Positions 34,219 through 44,598 are shown, counted from the first letter of the stretch. The stretch is DNA of 64,000 nucleotides from Streptosporangium sp040640155 (GCF_040640155.1 NZ_JBFABE010000001.1:124001-188000); one strand, 5' to 3'. Numbers and translations: made by a program. The notes: generated by a model not told the origin, from the sequence alone.

Positions 34219-35040
34219 GTGTCGCAAGCGAGTATCGGAATCTTTGACAGCGGTGTCGGCGGGCTGACGGTCGCTCGGGCGATCATCGATCAGTTGCCCA
34301 ACGAGTCGATCTTCTATGTGGCCGACACGGCCCGGCAGCCGTACGGCCCCAAAAGCATCGCGCAGGTCCGCGCCTACGCGCTGGAGGTGATGGACCACCT
34401 CGTCGAGCACGACGTGAAGATGCTGGTGATCGCGTGCAACAGCGCCAGCGCCGCGGTGCTCCGGGACGCCCGGGAGCGCTACGACGTGCCGGTGGTCGAG
34501 GTGATCCAGCCGGCGACCCGTCGTGCCGTACGGGCGACCCGCAACGGCAGGGTCGGGGTCATCGGGACCAGGGCCACCATCGAGTCGATGGCCTACCACG
34601 ACGCCTTCGCCGCGGCTCCCGACGTCCGGCTGACCGGGGTGGCGGCGCCGCGCCTGGTGGAGTTCGTCGAGCGTGGGGAGACGATGAGCGAGGAGCTCAT
34701 CGGCGTCATCCGCGACTACCTGAAGCCGGTGCTCGCCGACCGGTGCGACACGCTGATCCTGGGATGCACGCACTACCCGCTGCTCACCGGGCCGATCTCC
34801 TACGTGGTGGGGGACGGGGTGACGCTGGTGTCCAGCGCCGACGAGACGGCCAAGGACGTGTACCGCATCCTGCACGACCGGGGTCTGGCCGCCGTAGGGG
34901 GCGTGCCCAGGCACCGTTTCCGCGCCACCGGTGACGCGGGCCTCTTCGCCGACCTCGGCCGCCGGTTCCTCGGACCGGAGATCCAGGCGGTCGAGGCGGC
35001 GACTGTAGGGGATGTTCCGAGTAACGGGCATCGCGCGTGA
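34219..35040 (+). CDS. murI: glutamate racemase
   Basis: 273 aa; supplies D-glutamate for peptidoglycan. The two catalytic Cys are present (Cys73 in IACNSAS and Cys183 in LGCTHYPLL), with the start IGIFDSGVGGLTVAR and the PYGPKS loop. GTG 34219 gives VSQASIGIFDSG and fits a leaderless promoter; TTG 34210 would overlap the -10. The first gene of the murI - phosphodiesterase - rphA - rdgB run, the same order as Rv1338-Rv1341. The sequence ends at a hairpin terminator. Confidence 0.95.
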   Translation: MSQASIGIFDSGVGGLTVARAIIDQLPNESIFYVADTARQPYGPKSIAQVRAYALEVMDHLVEHDVKMLVIACNSASAAVLRDARERYDVPVVEVIQPATRRAVRATRNGRVGVIGTRATIESMAYHDAFAAAPDVRLTGVAAPRLVEFVERGETMSEELIGVIRDYLKPVLADRCDTLILGCTHYPLLTGPISYVVGDGVTLVSSADETAKDVYRILHDRGLAAVGGVPRHRFRATGDAGLFADLGRRFLGPEIQAVEAATVGDVPSNGHRA

Positions 35041-35046
35041 GGGTGT

Positions 35047-35074
35047 CCCGGCGCTCCGTAGGGGGAGCGCCGGG
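35047..35074 (+). terminator. terminator after murI
   Basis: Perfect 11-bp stem cccggcgctcc / ggagcgccggg with gtaggg loop, 7 nt after the murI stop. Confidence 0.7.
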
Positions 35075-35164
35075 GCCTGGCGGACGAAGGGGGGCGGGCG
35101 GGCACCGGCCACCGGCGCCCGCGCCGTGACGCGCGGCACCGCAACCTGACCGTAGGAGGCCGCC

Positions 35165-35917
35165 ATGAAACTGACGATCATCGGGTGCTCGGGGAGTTTC
35201 CCCGGCCCGGACAGCCCTTCCTCCTGCTATCTGCTGGAGGCCGAGGGGTTCCGCATGCTGCTCGACTTCGGGAACGGCGCCCTCGGCGCCCTCCAGAGGC
35301 ACATAGGACTGTACGACGTGGACGCGATCTGCCTGTCGCACCTGCACGCCGACCACTGCCTGGACATGTGCCCGTACCACGTGGTGCGCACCTATTCGCC
35401 CCACGGCCCGCTGCCCCGGATCCCGGTGTACGCGCCGGCCGACGCGCGCCGTCGCCTGAACTCGGCCTACGCGATGCCGGACGAGCCGCCGCTCGACACC
35501 GCCTTCGACTTCGTGGGCCTGACGTCCGGCGTCTTCCGGGCGGGCCCGTTCGAGGTGACGGCCGCGCTGATGAACCACCCCGTGGAGACCTACGGGTTCA
35601 GGGTCTCCTACGGGGGGAGATCGGTGGTCTACTCCGGTGACACCGGCGAGAGCCCCGAGCTCGTCACGCTCGCCTCCGGCGCCGACGTGCTCCTGTGCGA
35701 GGCCTCCCACCTCGACCGGCCCGGCCTTCCCACCGGGCTGCACCTGAACGGCCGCCAGGCCGCCGAGCACGCGGCCAAGGCGGACGTGGAGACCCTGGTC
35801 CTGACCCACCTGGTGCCCTGGAACGACCGCGACCGCGTCCTTGAGGACGCCTCGCGCGGGGGCTTCGGCGGGCGCATGGAACTGGCGCGGAGCGGGGCCC
35901 GGTATGACCTAGGGTGA
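35165..35917 (+). CDS. MBL-fold hydrolase, Rv1339-like (class II cyclic-nucleotide phosphodiesterase)
   Basis: 250 aa metallo-beta-lactamase fold: metal motif SHLHADH (His59, His61, Asp63, His64), MNHPVETYGFR, YSGDTGES and a late LTHLVPW. The position between murI and rphA matches Rv1339 of M. tuberculosis, reported as an atypical class II cAMP phosphodiesterase; the same activity is inferred here, not shown. ATG 35165 follows AGGAGG-like taggaggccgcc. Its stop overlaps an in-frame GTG of the rphA region, so coupling is likely. Confidence 0.88.
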   Translation: MKLTIIGCSGSFPGPDSPSSCYLLEAEGFRMLLDFGNGALGALQRHIGLYDVDAICLSHLHADHCLDMCPYHVVRTYSPHGPLPRIPVYAPADARRRLNSAYAMPDEPPLDTAFDFVGLTSGVFRAGPFEVTAALMNHPVETYGFRVSYGGRSVVYSGDTGESPELVTLASGADVLLCEASHLDRPGLPTGLHLNGRQAAEHAAKADVETLVLTHLVPWNDRDRVLEDASRGGFGGRMELARSGARYDLG

Positions 35918-35922
35918 ACGGC

Positions 35923-36635
<713 letters not shown>

Positions 36636-36639
<4 letters not shown>

Positions 36640-37286
36640 GCGCACCCAGGGTGGTGCTCGCCACCCGCAACGCCGGGAAGATCGCCGAGCTCCGCCGGAT
36701 CCTGGCCGACGCCTCGGTCCCGGTCGAGATCGTCGGCCTGGAGGAGTTCCCCGAGATCGGCGACGTCGCCGAGACCGGCCTGACCTTCGCGGAGAACGCG
36801 CTGCTCAAGGCGCACGCCGTCGCCCGGCAGTCCGGGCTCCCGGCGATCGCCGACGACTCGGGCCTCTGCGTGGACGCGCTGAACGGCATGCCGGGCATCT
36901 TCTCCGCCCGCTGGTCGGGCAGGCACGGCGACGACCCGGCCAACCTGGCCCTGCTGCTCGCGCAGGTCTCCGACGTTCCCGGCGGCCATCGGGGCGCGCA
37001 CTTCGCGTGCGCCGCCGCCCTGGCGCTGCCGTCGGGGCACGAGCGGGTCACCGAGGGCGCGCTGCACGGCGTGATCGTCGACGCCCCGCGCGGCACGAAC
37101 GGCTTCGGCTACGACCCGATCTTCGTCCCGGAAGGGGAGAGCCGGACCACCGCCGAGCTGTCCGCCGCCGAGAAGGACGCCATCAGCCACCGGGGCCGCG
37201 CCTTCCGCGCGCTCGTCCCGATCCTGGCCGAGGAGATCGTCCGACCCGCTGGTCGAGACCGGGGAGATCATCCGCCCCGTACGTAA
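36636..37286 (+). CDS. rdgB: XTP/dITP diphosphatase (RdgB/HAM1)
   Basis: 216 aa; removes non-canonical purine triphosphates. LATRNAGKIAELRRIL, TFAENALLKAHAVA, AIADDSGLCVDALNGMPGIFSARW, GTNGFGYDPIF and SHRGRAFRAL are the HAM1 signatures. GTG 36636 overlaps the rphA stop (GTGA) and has GGGAGG 7 nt upstream. The last about 15 residues (RPAGRDRGDHPPRT) look like read-through into spacer rather than conserved sequence. Confidence 0.95.
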
Positions 37287-37333
37287 TCGGGGCGTAAGAA
37301 CCGGCGGTCCCGCGAGGGCGTAGCGTCGGGGGT

Positions 37334-39064
37334 ATGCAGAGCAACGGGCGCATGCCCTCGTGGGCCGCGGCGCTGATCGGCCTGGTCTCCGGCGTCGTGG
37401 CGGTGGGGTTCTCCCTCCTCGTCGCGGGCCTGATGAACCCCTCCACCTTCCCGGTCGTCGCGGTCGGAGACTCCGCCGTCGACCTCAGCCCGGCGCCGCT
37501 CAAGGAATGGGCGATCCGCACGTTCGGCGAGAGCGACAAGGTGGTCCTCGTCGGGGGCATCCTGGTGGTGATGGCCGTCCTCGCCGCACTGCTGGGCATG
37601 GCCGCCGTCCGCGACCTCCGGTACGGGATGGCGGGCTTGGCCGCGTTCGGCCTGCTCGGCGTCGCCGCCGTGCTGACCCGTCCCGGCGCGGGTGTGACCG
37701 ACCTGCTGCCCACGCTGCTCGGCGTCGGCGCCGGCGTGTTCGCCCTGCGACGGCTCGTCCGCCGCGCCCTGGTGCCCGCCGACGAGCTCCCCGGCGTTCA
37801 CCACACCCTGCGGGAGAGCCCGCCCGCGCCCCGACCGGAGCCCTCCCCGGCCCTGCGGGCCACCGCGACGGCTTCCACCACGGAGACCCTGCCGGAGACC
37901 CTGCCGGATACCGGGGACCGGTCCGGCGTCCCGACCCCGCAGGTCACGGGTGCGGCCGTCCCGCCCGTCATGCGGGCCGGGGACGACCTGCGCGCGTTCG
38001 ACCGCCGCGGCCTGCTGACCGGCGCACTCGGCGGCGTCGCCGTCGCCGGGGTGGCCGGCGTCACCGGCCACCTGTTCTCCGGCCGGGCCAACGTGACCGC
38101 GGCGCGGAGAGGCGTCACGCTCCCCAGGCCCGCCACGCCCCTCGCCCCGCTCCCGGCGGGCACCGACCTGAGGATCAGGGGCCTGGCACCGTTCGTCACC
38201 CCGAACGACGACTTCTACCGCGTGGACACCGCCCTGGTCGTCCCCCAGGTGGACCCGCGGGACTGGACCCTCACGATCCACGGCATGGTCGACCGGCCCG
38301 TCGAGCTCACCTTCGCCGACCTGATGAAGCGCACCGTCACCGAGGCCGACGTCACGCTGTGCTGCGTCTCCAACGAGGTCGGCGGCCCCTACATCGGCAA
38401 CGCCCGCTGGCTGGGCGTCAGCCTCGCCGGGGTGCTGCGCGACGCGGGCGTCCAGAAGGGGGCGGACATGCTGCTCAGCACGTCGGCCGACGGCTGGACC
38501 GCCGGGACCCCGGCCGACGTCGTCATGGACGGCCGCGACTCCCTGCTGGCCTTCGCCATGAACGGCGAGGCGCTCCCCGTCGACCACGGCTTCCCGGTCC
38601 GCCAGGTCGTCCCGGGCCTGTACGGCTACGTCTCGGCCACCAAGTGGGTCACCGAGATCAAGGTCACCCGCTTCGACCGGGACGAGGGCTACTGGACGCC
38701 CCGGGGCTGGTCCGCCCGGGGGCCGATCAAGACCCAGTCCCGCATCGACCTGCCCGCGAGCGGTTCGTCCGTGCCGGCCGGGCGGACCCCCGTCGCGGGC
38801 GTCGCCTGGGCCCAGCACAAGGGCATCGACGCCGTCGAGGTGCGTGTCGACGGAGGGCCGTGGCGCCAGGCCCGCCTCGCCGAGGCCCCCACCGCCGACA
38901 CCTGGCGCCAGTGGGTCCTCGACGACTGGGACGCCACCCCCGGCAGCCACACCGTCGAGGTCCGCGCCACCGACGCCACCGGCTACACCCAGACCGCAGA
39001 ACAGGCCCCCATCACCCCGGACGGCGCCACCGGCTGGCACACCGTCCGGGTGGAGGTCACCTGA
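37334..39064 (+). CDS. membrane-bound sulfite-oxidase-like molybdopterin oxidoreductase
   Basis: 576 aa. Three to four N-terminal membrane segments (about 10-33, 70-92, 98-113, 125-140), a Pro/Thr-rich linker, a further hydrophobic stretch after DRRGLLTGALGG (about 228-246), then the extracytoplasmic molybdopterin domain from about 275. The cofactor Cys is in TLCCVSNEVGG (343/344); FPVRQVVPGLYGYVSATKWV is typical, and a C-terminal dimerisation domain follows (VAGVAWAQHKGIDAVEVRVDGG). It resembles actinobacterial YedY/sulfite oxidase relatives; electron acceptor and substrate unknown. A tagcgt box lies 7 nt before ATG 37334, again leaderless. Confidence 0.92.
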   Translation: MQSNGRMPSWAAALIGLVSGVVAVGFSLLVAGLMNPSTFPVVAVGDSAVDLSPAPLKEWAIRTFGESDKVVLVGGILVVMAVLAALLGMAAVRDLRYGMAGLAAFGLLGVAAVLTRPGAGVTDLLPTLLGVGAGVFALRRLVRRALVPADELPGVHHTLRESPPAPRPEPSPALRATATASTTETLPETLPDTGDRSGVPTPQVTGAAVPPVMRAGDDLRAFDRRGLLTGALGGVAVAGVAGVTGHLFSGRANVTAARRGVTLPRPATPLAPLPAGTDLRIRGLAPFVTPNDDFYRVDTALVVPQVDPRDWTLTIHGMVDRPVELTFADLMKRTVTEADVTLCCVSNEVGGPYIGNARWLGVSLAGVLRDAGVQKGADMLLSTSADGWTAGTPADVVMDGRDSLLAFAMNGEALPVDHGFPVRQVVPGLYGYVSATKWVTEIKVTRFDRDEGYWTPRGWSARGPIKTQSRIDLPASGSSVPAGRTPVAGVAWAQHKGIDAVEVRVDGGPWRQARLAEAPTADTWRQWVLDDWDATPGSHTVEVRATDATGYTQTAEQAPITPDGATGWHTVRVEVT

Positions 39065-39263
39065 CCGAGGGCCCCGCCCCGACCGTGGTGAGCCGGTGCG
39101 GACCCGTCCGGGTGACACCGAAGAGGCGGTCCCGGAGAGGAACCTGGTCCTCCGTTGTCCCACGCCGCGCCGGAGGCGTGGCCTGTAAATGGTCAACTCC
39201 TCGTCGGCGCGACGGGCCCCGTCCTACGATCTGGCTCGCAGATGAGCGGGTGACGGGGGAGCC

Positions 39264-40013
39264 GTGAACGAGTGGAGTGTGCCCGCGGGGGTCTACAACC
39301 CCGTGGTGACCGCGGACGGGCAGCGGTGGCGGGACTTCGAGCTGGAGATCCAGGTGTCGGCCGTGGTGGCGGCGCCGAGGGAGCGCGAGCCGATGCGCTG
39401 GGGGCCGGCGCGGCTGGACCAGTGCCGGCCGTACGGGCTGGCGGGCGGGCTGGCCAGGCCAGACCCGCAGACCGAGGAGGACATGCTCAAGGCCGTCCCG
39501 GCCGGCGAGCAGGGCGCCCCGCGCCGCTTCCCCGACCCGCGCGGCATGTGGATCAGGCTGATCAACGGGAGCGGCTCCGGCGACGACCCGTTCCGCGCCA
39601 CCAACGCGATCGACTGCGCCCTGTCGGTGCTCTCGACCTGGTACGGCGTCCCCGCGGTGGCCGCGCCCCGGCGTCCCGAGTACGACCGCGTCGGCAAGCC
39701 GCTGCTCGGCGGGGAGGCCGGGGGAGTGGCCCGGGCCGAACGCTGGCTGGGCCAGCGCTTCCAGTACGTGGGGCAGGGACGCCACTCCTACATCCCGGTC
39801 GCGCAGGCGTTGCTCGCCGGGGGGCACGGCTCGGCCGCGCTGATCGTCAACCGCTGGCCGGCCGGGGGCAGCCACGCGTGGAACGCGGTGAACTTCGACG
39901 GCGAGGTCATCTGGATCGACGCGCAGCGGGGGCACATGGCGGTGGAGCCGCTGTACGAGTCGGTGACCGGCGTGTTCTGCATCGTGATCGACAGGGAGGG
40001 GCGGCGGCTGTGA
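39264..40013 (+). CDS. Tox-PL (papain-like/glutamine deamidase fold) toxin-domain protein
   Basis: 249 aa. The C-terminal half matches the Tox-PL toxin domain of polymorphic toxins: RATNAIDCALSVLSTWYG with catalytic Cys118, GGSHAWNAVNFDGEVIWIDAQRG with His204 and Asp219/Gln221, then PLYESVTGVFCIVID. The triad is complete, so the domain should be active on protein side chains (deamidation or peptidase-type). The FPDPRGMWIRLIN region before it is normally the linker of a much longer toxin, but here the gene starts at GTG 39264 with GGGGGAG upstream and has no trafficking domain, signal peptide or WXG motif. It overlaps the next gene by GTGA. A tacgat box at 39225 may be its promoter. Confidence 0.85.
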   Translation: MNEWSVPAGVYNPVVTADGQRWRDFELEIQVSAVVAAPREREPMRWGPARLDQCRPYGLAGGLARPDPQTEEDMLKAVPAGEQGAPRRFPDPRGMWIRLINGSGSGDDPFRATNAIDCALSVLSTWYGVPAVAAPRRPEYDRVGKPLLGGEAGGVARAERWLGQRFQYVGQGRHSYIPVAQALLAGGHGSAALIVNRWPAGGSHAWNAVNFDGEVIWIDAQRGHMAVEPLYESVTGVFCIVIDREGRRL

Positions 40014-40279
40014 ACCCGGAGCAGGCCAGGGCGGTGGCGGAGGAGTACTTCAGCGGGGTCCGCGGCGCGGGCGCCAACTCCGACATCCGGATCTACGCCT
40101 TCACGGAGGGCTACGTCGCCTGGGCGAACGAGCCGGAGCCGGACGATCCCGGCGTGCTGCCCGACACCGTCGGCGCCGGGTGCGTGGTCATCGACAAGGC
40201 CACCGGCGAGATCGTCATCCGGCCGCTGCTCAACCCCGAGACGGTGGCCGAGCTGTGGCCGGGACGCCGCCCCCGATAG
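40010..40279 (+). CDS. YrhB/Imm35-like putative immunity protein
   Basis: 89 aa, acidic, starting at GTG 40010 that overlaps the toxin stop (GTGA). The sequence has the pattern of YrhB/Imm35-type proteins: QARAVAEEYFSGV, then GYVAWANEPEPDDP, then CVVIDKATGEIVIRPLL. Position immediately after a Tox-PL gene and small acidic character suggest it neutralises that enzyme. The pairing is inference from gene order; I am moderately sure of the family. Confidence 0.75.
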   Translation: MNPEQARAVAEEYFSGVRGAGANSDIRIYAFTEGYVAWANEPEPDDPGVLPDTVGAGCVVIDKATGEIVIRPLLNPETVAELWPGRRPR

Positions 40280-40381
40280 GAGACGTCCCGGCCCCACCCG
40301 CCTGTCACCCCGCCCGCCGGTCTCCCGGCTCACGTCCGGCTCACACCCGGTTCCGCCGGGAGGTGCCGGACCGGCCCGGGG

Positions 40382-42892
40382 TCAGCCGCTCGCGAGCGAG
40401 CCCACCACCGAGGCGCGGGCCGCGCGCCGGGCGGGCAGCACCGCGGCCACCACCCCGGCCAGCCCGGACAGCGCCACGAACGCCAGGATCTGCCACACCG
40501 GAAGCCGGAACAGGACGTCCTCGGTCATCGTCTGCGCCGCGGCCCAGCCGAACACGACGCCCAGCACCACGCCCACCAGCGCCCCGATCAGGCCCAGGAC
40601 CAGCGCCTCGACCGAGAGCATCCGCCGCAGCTGCGGCCGGGTCAGGCCGAGCGCCCGCAGCAGCGCCGACTCGCGGGTGCGTTCGTGCACCGAGAGCGAG
40701 AGCGTGTTCGCGATGCCCAGCAGGGAGATGAGCACCGCCAGGCCCAGCAGGCCCGTGATGATCATCAGCATCATGTCGAGCGTCTCGTCGAACTCGCCCC
40801 GCACCTCCGTCGAGCTGATCACCTTCGCCGTCGGGTACGCCTTGGTGGCCGCCTCGACCACCGCCAGCGCCGTGTCGGGGTTCACGCCGTCCCGGTGGTT
40901 GACCATCACCCGGGCGTCGTCGACCCCCGGGAAGTAGCGGTCGAACTCCCCGGCCGGCACCGTCACCTCGAACAGGTTCGACTCCGTGCCGGACACGCCC
41001 GCGATCGTCAGGGCGACCGGACCGGCCTCCTTCGTCCGTACGGTGATCCGGCCTCCGACGCCGGCCTTGAGGTCCTTGGCGATATGGGCGGCGACGAGCG
41101 CGGTCCCCGGTGCGAGCCGGTCGATCGAGCCCGCGTCGAGCTTCGGGGCGAACCCCGGGGCCGGGGTGAACGTCCCCACCTGGTACGTGCCGTCCCTGGA
41201 CTCCAGGGGGGCGGTGGTCGAGCGGAACGCGACGACCGAGGCGAACTCCGGCCGGACGCGCAGCTCCTCGGCGATCGAGCGGGGCAGGACCGAGTCGCGT
41301 CCCTGGCTCTGCACCATGTAGTCGACGGGGAACTGCTCGTCGAGCTGCTGGGTGTACGTCGCCCGCACGGTGCCGGTGACGACCGAGATGACCGTCATCA
41401 GCGTCACGCCCACGGTGAGCGCCACCGTGGTGGTCGCCGACCGCTTCGGGTTGCGCCGGGAGTTGTCCAGGGCGAGCCTGCCGGGCACGCCGAAGAGCTT
41501 GGCCGGGACCCACCCGGCGAAGGCGGAGAGCGGCCTGACGATCACCGGGCCCAGGACCAGCACGCCCAGGAACACGAGCGAGGCACCCGCCATGACCACG
41601 AAGAGTGCGGTCTCGCCCGGGTCCATCGTCACCGCCAGCGTCATCACCGCCGCCCCCGCGACCAGCAGCAGCGTCGCGGAGACCGTCCGGAGCACACCGG
41701 CCCGGAAGGTCGGTTCCTCGACCTGCGCGCCCAGGGCGGCGACCGGCGCCACCCGTGTCGCCGTCCGGGCGGGCAGCAGGGCCGCGCCGACCGTCACGAC
41801 CAGGCCGACGACCAGGCCCAGCACGATCGTGCGCGGCGCCAGGGAGGCGCCGGCCGTGGGCAGCGGCGCGTCGACCGCGGCGAGCACGGCCAGTGCCCCC
41901 GCGCCCAGGCCGTAGCCGAGCAGCAGGCCCAGTACCGACGAGAGCAGGCCGACCACGACCGACTCCAGCAGGATCGAGCCGAAGACCTGGCGACGGGTGG
42001 CGCCGATGCACCGCAGCAGCGCCATCTCCCGGGTCCGCTGCACCACCAGGATGGTGAAGGTGTTGTAGATGACCAGCGCGGCCACGAACATCGCCACCAC
42101 GCCGAACATCAGCAGCCCCACGGTGAGGATCTCGTTGTTGCCGCCGTTCGTCCTCGCCAGGTCGGCGGCGTACCGCTCGCCGGTCCTGACCTCGTGGCCC
42201 TTACCGGCCGCCGCGGCGACCGAGGCGCGCAACGTCTCCTGGGAGACCCCCTCGGCGGCGACGACGTCGACCTCGGCGAATCCCCGCGTCCCGGTCATCT
42301 CGCGGGCCGTGGCGGTGGTGTAGCCCACCGCCCCCACGTACCCGATCTCCTGGTCCAGGCCGCCGTCGAACAGGCCCACCAGGGCGAACGTGTGCCGCCT
42401 GTCGCCGGCGTCCAGCACGGTGACGGTGTCGCCGACCCGGAAGCCCCGCTTCCTGGCGGTGCCCTCGTCGAGCACGGCCTCCCGCCCGTTCCGCGGGGCC
42501 CGCCCCTCGACGACGACGGTACGGTTCAGGTCTCCCTCGGGGAGCGAGATCCCCAGCGTCGGGAAGTCACCGGCGGCCTTGCCGTCCTTGCCGATCAGGG
42601 CGGACGTCCCCCGCACCAGACCCTGGGCGTCGGTGACGCCGTCCACGGCGCGGATCCTCCTCAGGGTAGCGTCGGAGACGAGAGCCTCCTCCTCGCCCTT
42701 GCCGTCCACGGGGAGGACGGCGACGTCCAGCCGGTCGGCCGCCGCGGAGAACTTCTGGGTGTAGCCCGCGTCGATGGTGTCGGTCAGCACGAACGTGCCC
42801 GCGATGAACGCCACGCCCAGCGCGATGGCCAGCGAGGTCAGCGCCAGGCGCAGGCGGTGCGCGCGCAGCCCGGCCAGCGTGGTCCTCAGCAC
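40382..42892 (-). CDS. FtsX-type ABC transporter permease
   Basis: 836 aa. Two FtsX/MacB-type permease modules: one membrane segment at about 15-35 and a large extracytoplasmic domain (about 45-255), three segments at 262-395, then a second set with segments near 415-465 and 485-510, an extracytoplasmic domain (about 520-700) and the last three segments to 836. ERTRESALLRALGLTRPQLRRML and QRTREMALLRCIGATRRQV are the two cytoplasmic coupling loops. GTG 42892 begins 1 nt after the stop of its ATPase. Family members move lipids, lipoproteins or peptides or act in antibiotic sensing; substrate unknown. Confidence 0.92.
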   Translation of the reverse strand: MLRTTLAGLRAHRLRLALTSLAIALGVAFIAGTFVLTDTIDAGYTQKFSAAADRLDVAVLPVDGKGEEEALVSDATLRRIRAVDGVTDAQGLVRGTSALIGKDGKAAGDFPTLGISLPEGDLNRTVVVEGRAPRNGREAVLDEGTARKRGFRVGDTVTVLDAGDRRHTFALVGLFDGGLDQEIGYVGAVGYTTATAREMTGTRGFAEVDVVAAEGVSQETLRASVAAAAGKGHEVRTGERYAADLARTNGGNNEILTVGLLMFGVVAMFVAALVIYNTFTILVVQRTREMALLRCIGATRRQVFGSILLESVVVGLLSSVLGLLLGYGLGAGALAVLAAVDAPLPTAGASLAPRTIVLGLVVGLVVTVGAALLPARTATRVAPVAALGAQVEEPTFRAGVLRTVSATLLLVAGAAVMTLAVTMDPGETALFVVMAGASLVFLGVLVLGPVIVRPLSAFAGWVPAKLFGVPGRLALDNSRRNPKRSATTTVALTVGVTLMTVISVVTGTVRATYTQQLDEQFPVDYMVQSQGRDSVLPRSIAEELRVRPEFASVVAFRSTTAPLESRDGTYQVGTFTPAPGFAPKLDAGSIDRLAPGTALVAAHIAKDLKAGVGGRITVRTKEAGPVALTIAGVSGTESNLFEVTVPAGEFDRYFPGVDDARVMVNHRDGVNPDTALAVVEAATKAYPTAKVISSTEVRGEFDETLDMMLMIITGLLGLAVLISLLGIANTLSLSVHERTRESALLRALGLTRPQLRRMLSVEALVLGLIGALVGVVLGVVFGWAAAQTMTEDVLFRLPVWQILAFVALSGLAGVVAAVLPARRAARASVVGSLASG

Positions 42893-42893
42893 C

Positions 42894-43664
42894 TCACACC
42901 TCCAGCTTCATCAGCGTGTCCAGCACCGACTGCGGCGTCGGCCCGGTCAGCTCGTCGACCAGCAGGCCGTCCCTCAGGAAGATCACCCGGTCGGCGTAGG
43001 AGGCGGCCACCGGGTCGTGGGTGACCATCACGATCGTCTGGTCGAGCTCGCGCACCGACGTGCGCAGGAACGACAGCACCTCGGCGCCGCTGCGCGAGTC
43101 CAGGTTGCCGGTGGGCTCGTCGGCGAAGATCACCTGTGGCGCGCTGATCAGGGCGCGGGCGACCGCGACGCGCTGCTGCTGCCCGCCCGACAGCTCCGAG
43201 GGCCGGTGTCCCAGCCGGTCGCGCAGGCCCACGGTGTCCACCACCCGGTCGAACAGGGCGGGGTCGGCCATCCGGCCGGCGATGTCCAGCGGCAGCCGGA
43301 TGTTCTGCTCGGCCGTGAGCGTCGGCAGCAGGTTGAACGCCTGGAAGACGAAGCCGATCCGCTCGCGGCGGAGCATGGTGAGCTTCTTGTCGTCGAGCCC
43401 GGTGAGCTCCACGTCCCCGATGTGCACCTGCCCGCCGCTCACCGTGTCCAGCCCGGCCAGGCAGTGCATCAGCGTGGACTTGCCCGACCCCGACGGGCCC
43501 ATGATGGCGGTGAAGGCGCCGGTGAAGAACGTGACGTCCACACCCCGCAGCGCGTGCACGGCGGTGTCCCCCCGGCCGTACACCTTGGTCAGGCCCCTGG
43601 CCGTCACGGCCTGTGTCACACCTCTTCGGGTGCCCCGCGCGCCGGCCTCTCCGGTGATGCTCAC
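42894..43664 (-). CDS. ABC transporter ATP-binding protein (LolD/MacB-like)
   Basis: 256 aa. Walker A GPSGSGKST (residues 56-64), Q-loop FVFQAFNLLPTLTAEQN, signature LSGGQQQR, Walker B VIFADEPTGNLD and H-loop VTHDPVAA. The start is GTG 43664, with GAGGAGAG 5 nt upstream; the TTG at 43682 would place that site inside the gene. It forms a transporter with the downstream FtsX-type permease. A two-component system is encoded just upstream on the same strand. Confidence 0.94.
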   Translation of the reverse strand: MSITGEAGARGTRRGVTQAVTARGLTKVYGRGDTAVHALRGVDVTFFTGAFTAIMGPSGSGKSTLMHCLAGLDTVSGGQVHIGDVELTGLDDKKLTMLRRERIGFVFQAFNLLPTLTAEQNIRLPLDIAGRMADPALFDRVVDTVGLRDRLGHRPSELSGGQQQRVAVARALISAPQVIFADEPTGNLDSRSGAEVLSFLRTSVRELDQTIVMVTHDPVAASYADRVIFLRDGLLVDELTGPTPQSVLDTLMKLEV

Positions 43665-43862
43665 GTCAACTCTCCTCGACAACGTACGACGTTATGACGC
43701 AGGAAACGCTATTGACCCGGAAGGGCCGTTCCATCAGGCATTAGGCCTGACCTGCGGCCGTGCCGAGGGCACCCGGGGGAGGAGCCGCGCCACTTTCGTC
43801 GTACCGCCGCATCGGCCGTTCGGCCGAGAGACGCGGGCCGGGCGGGCAGGCCCGGGCCGGGG

Positions 43863-44561
43863 TCAGTCGGCCGAGTGCGGGGTCACCAGGCCCGACTCGT
43901 AGGCGTACACGATCACCTGCGCCCGGTCCCGCAGGTTCAGCTTGGCCAGCACCCGGCCCAGGTGCGTCTTGACCGTCGCCTCCGCCAGCTCCAGCCGGCC
44001 GGCGATCTCGGTGTTCGACAGCCCCCTGGCCACCAGCACCAGCACCTCCCGCTCCCGGGCGGTCAGCCCGGCCAGCGCCGCCGGCTCCGCCGTGCCCGCG
44101 GCCCCCGCCGACGGGAGATGCACGACGAAACGCTCCAGCAGCCGCCGCGTCGTGCTGGGCGCCACCACCGCGTCCCCGCTGTGCACCGAGCGGATCGCGC
44201 TCACCAGGTCCGAGGGGGGCACGTCCTTCAGCAGGAACCCCGACGCGCCCGCCTTCAACGCCGCGAACGCGTAGTCGTCCAGGTCGAAGGTGGTCAGGAT
44301 CAGCACCCGGGGCCCGTCGGGCACCGAACGGATCAGCCGCGTCGCCTCCACCCCGTCCATGACGGGCATCCGCACGTCCATCAGCACCACGTCGACCTCG
44401 ACCCTCCTCACCGTCGCCACCGCCTCGGCGCCGTTTCCGGCCTCCGCGACGATCTCGACGTCGGGGTGGGCGCCGAGCACCATCCGGAACCCGGTACGGA
44501 GCAGTTCCTGGTCGTCGACGAGCATCACCCGGATGATCTCACCGCTCACCGGGCCGCTCAC
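43863..44561 (-). CDS. NarL/LuxR-family response regulator
   Basis: 232 aa. Receiver domain with acidic pocket DD (16-17) and phospho-acceptor Asp62 in VLMDVRMPVMDG, Thr in LILTTFD and Lys in FLLKDVPP. A C-terminal LuxR HTH follows, LTAREREVLVLVARGLSNTEIAGRL (about 167-192) and ATVKTHLGRVLAKL. GTG 44561 or the second GTG at 44549 may be the true start. It lies 37 nt after its histidine kinase and probably controls the adjacent ABC transporter. Confidence 0.93.
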   Translation of the reverse strand: MSGPVSGEIIRVMLVDDQELLRTGFRMVLGAHPDVEIVAEAGNGAEAVATVRRVEVDVVLMDVRMPVMDGVEATRLIRSVPDGPRVLILTTFDLDDYAFAALKAGASGFLLKDVPPSDLVSAIRSVHSGDAVVAPSTTRRLLERFVVHLPSAGAAGTAEPAALAGLTAREREVLVLVARGLSNTEIAGRLELAEATVKTHLGRVLAKLNLRDRAQVIVYAYESGLVTPHSAD

Positions 44562-44598
44562 CCCTCCCCGCCCGCGTCGTCGCGCGGGCCGCGCCCCG

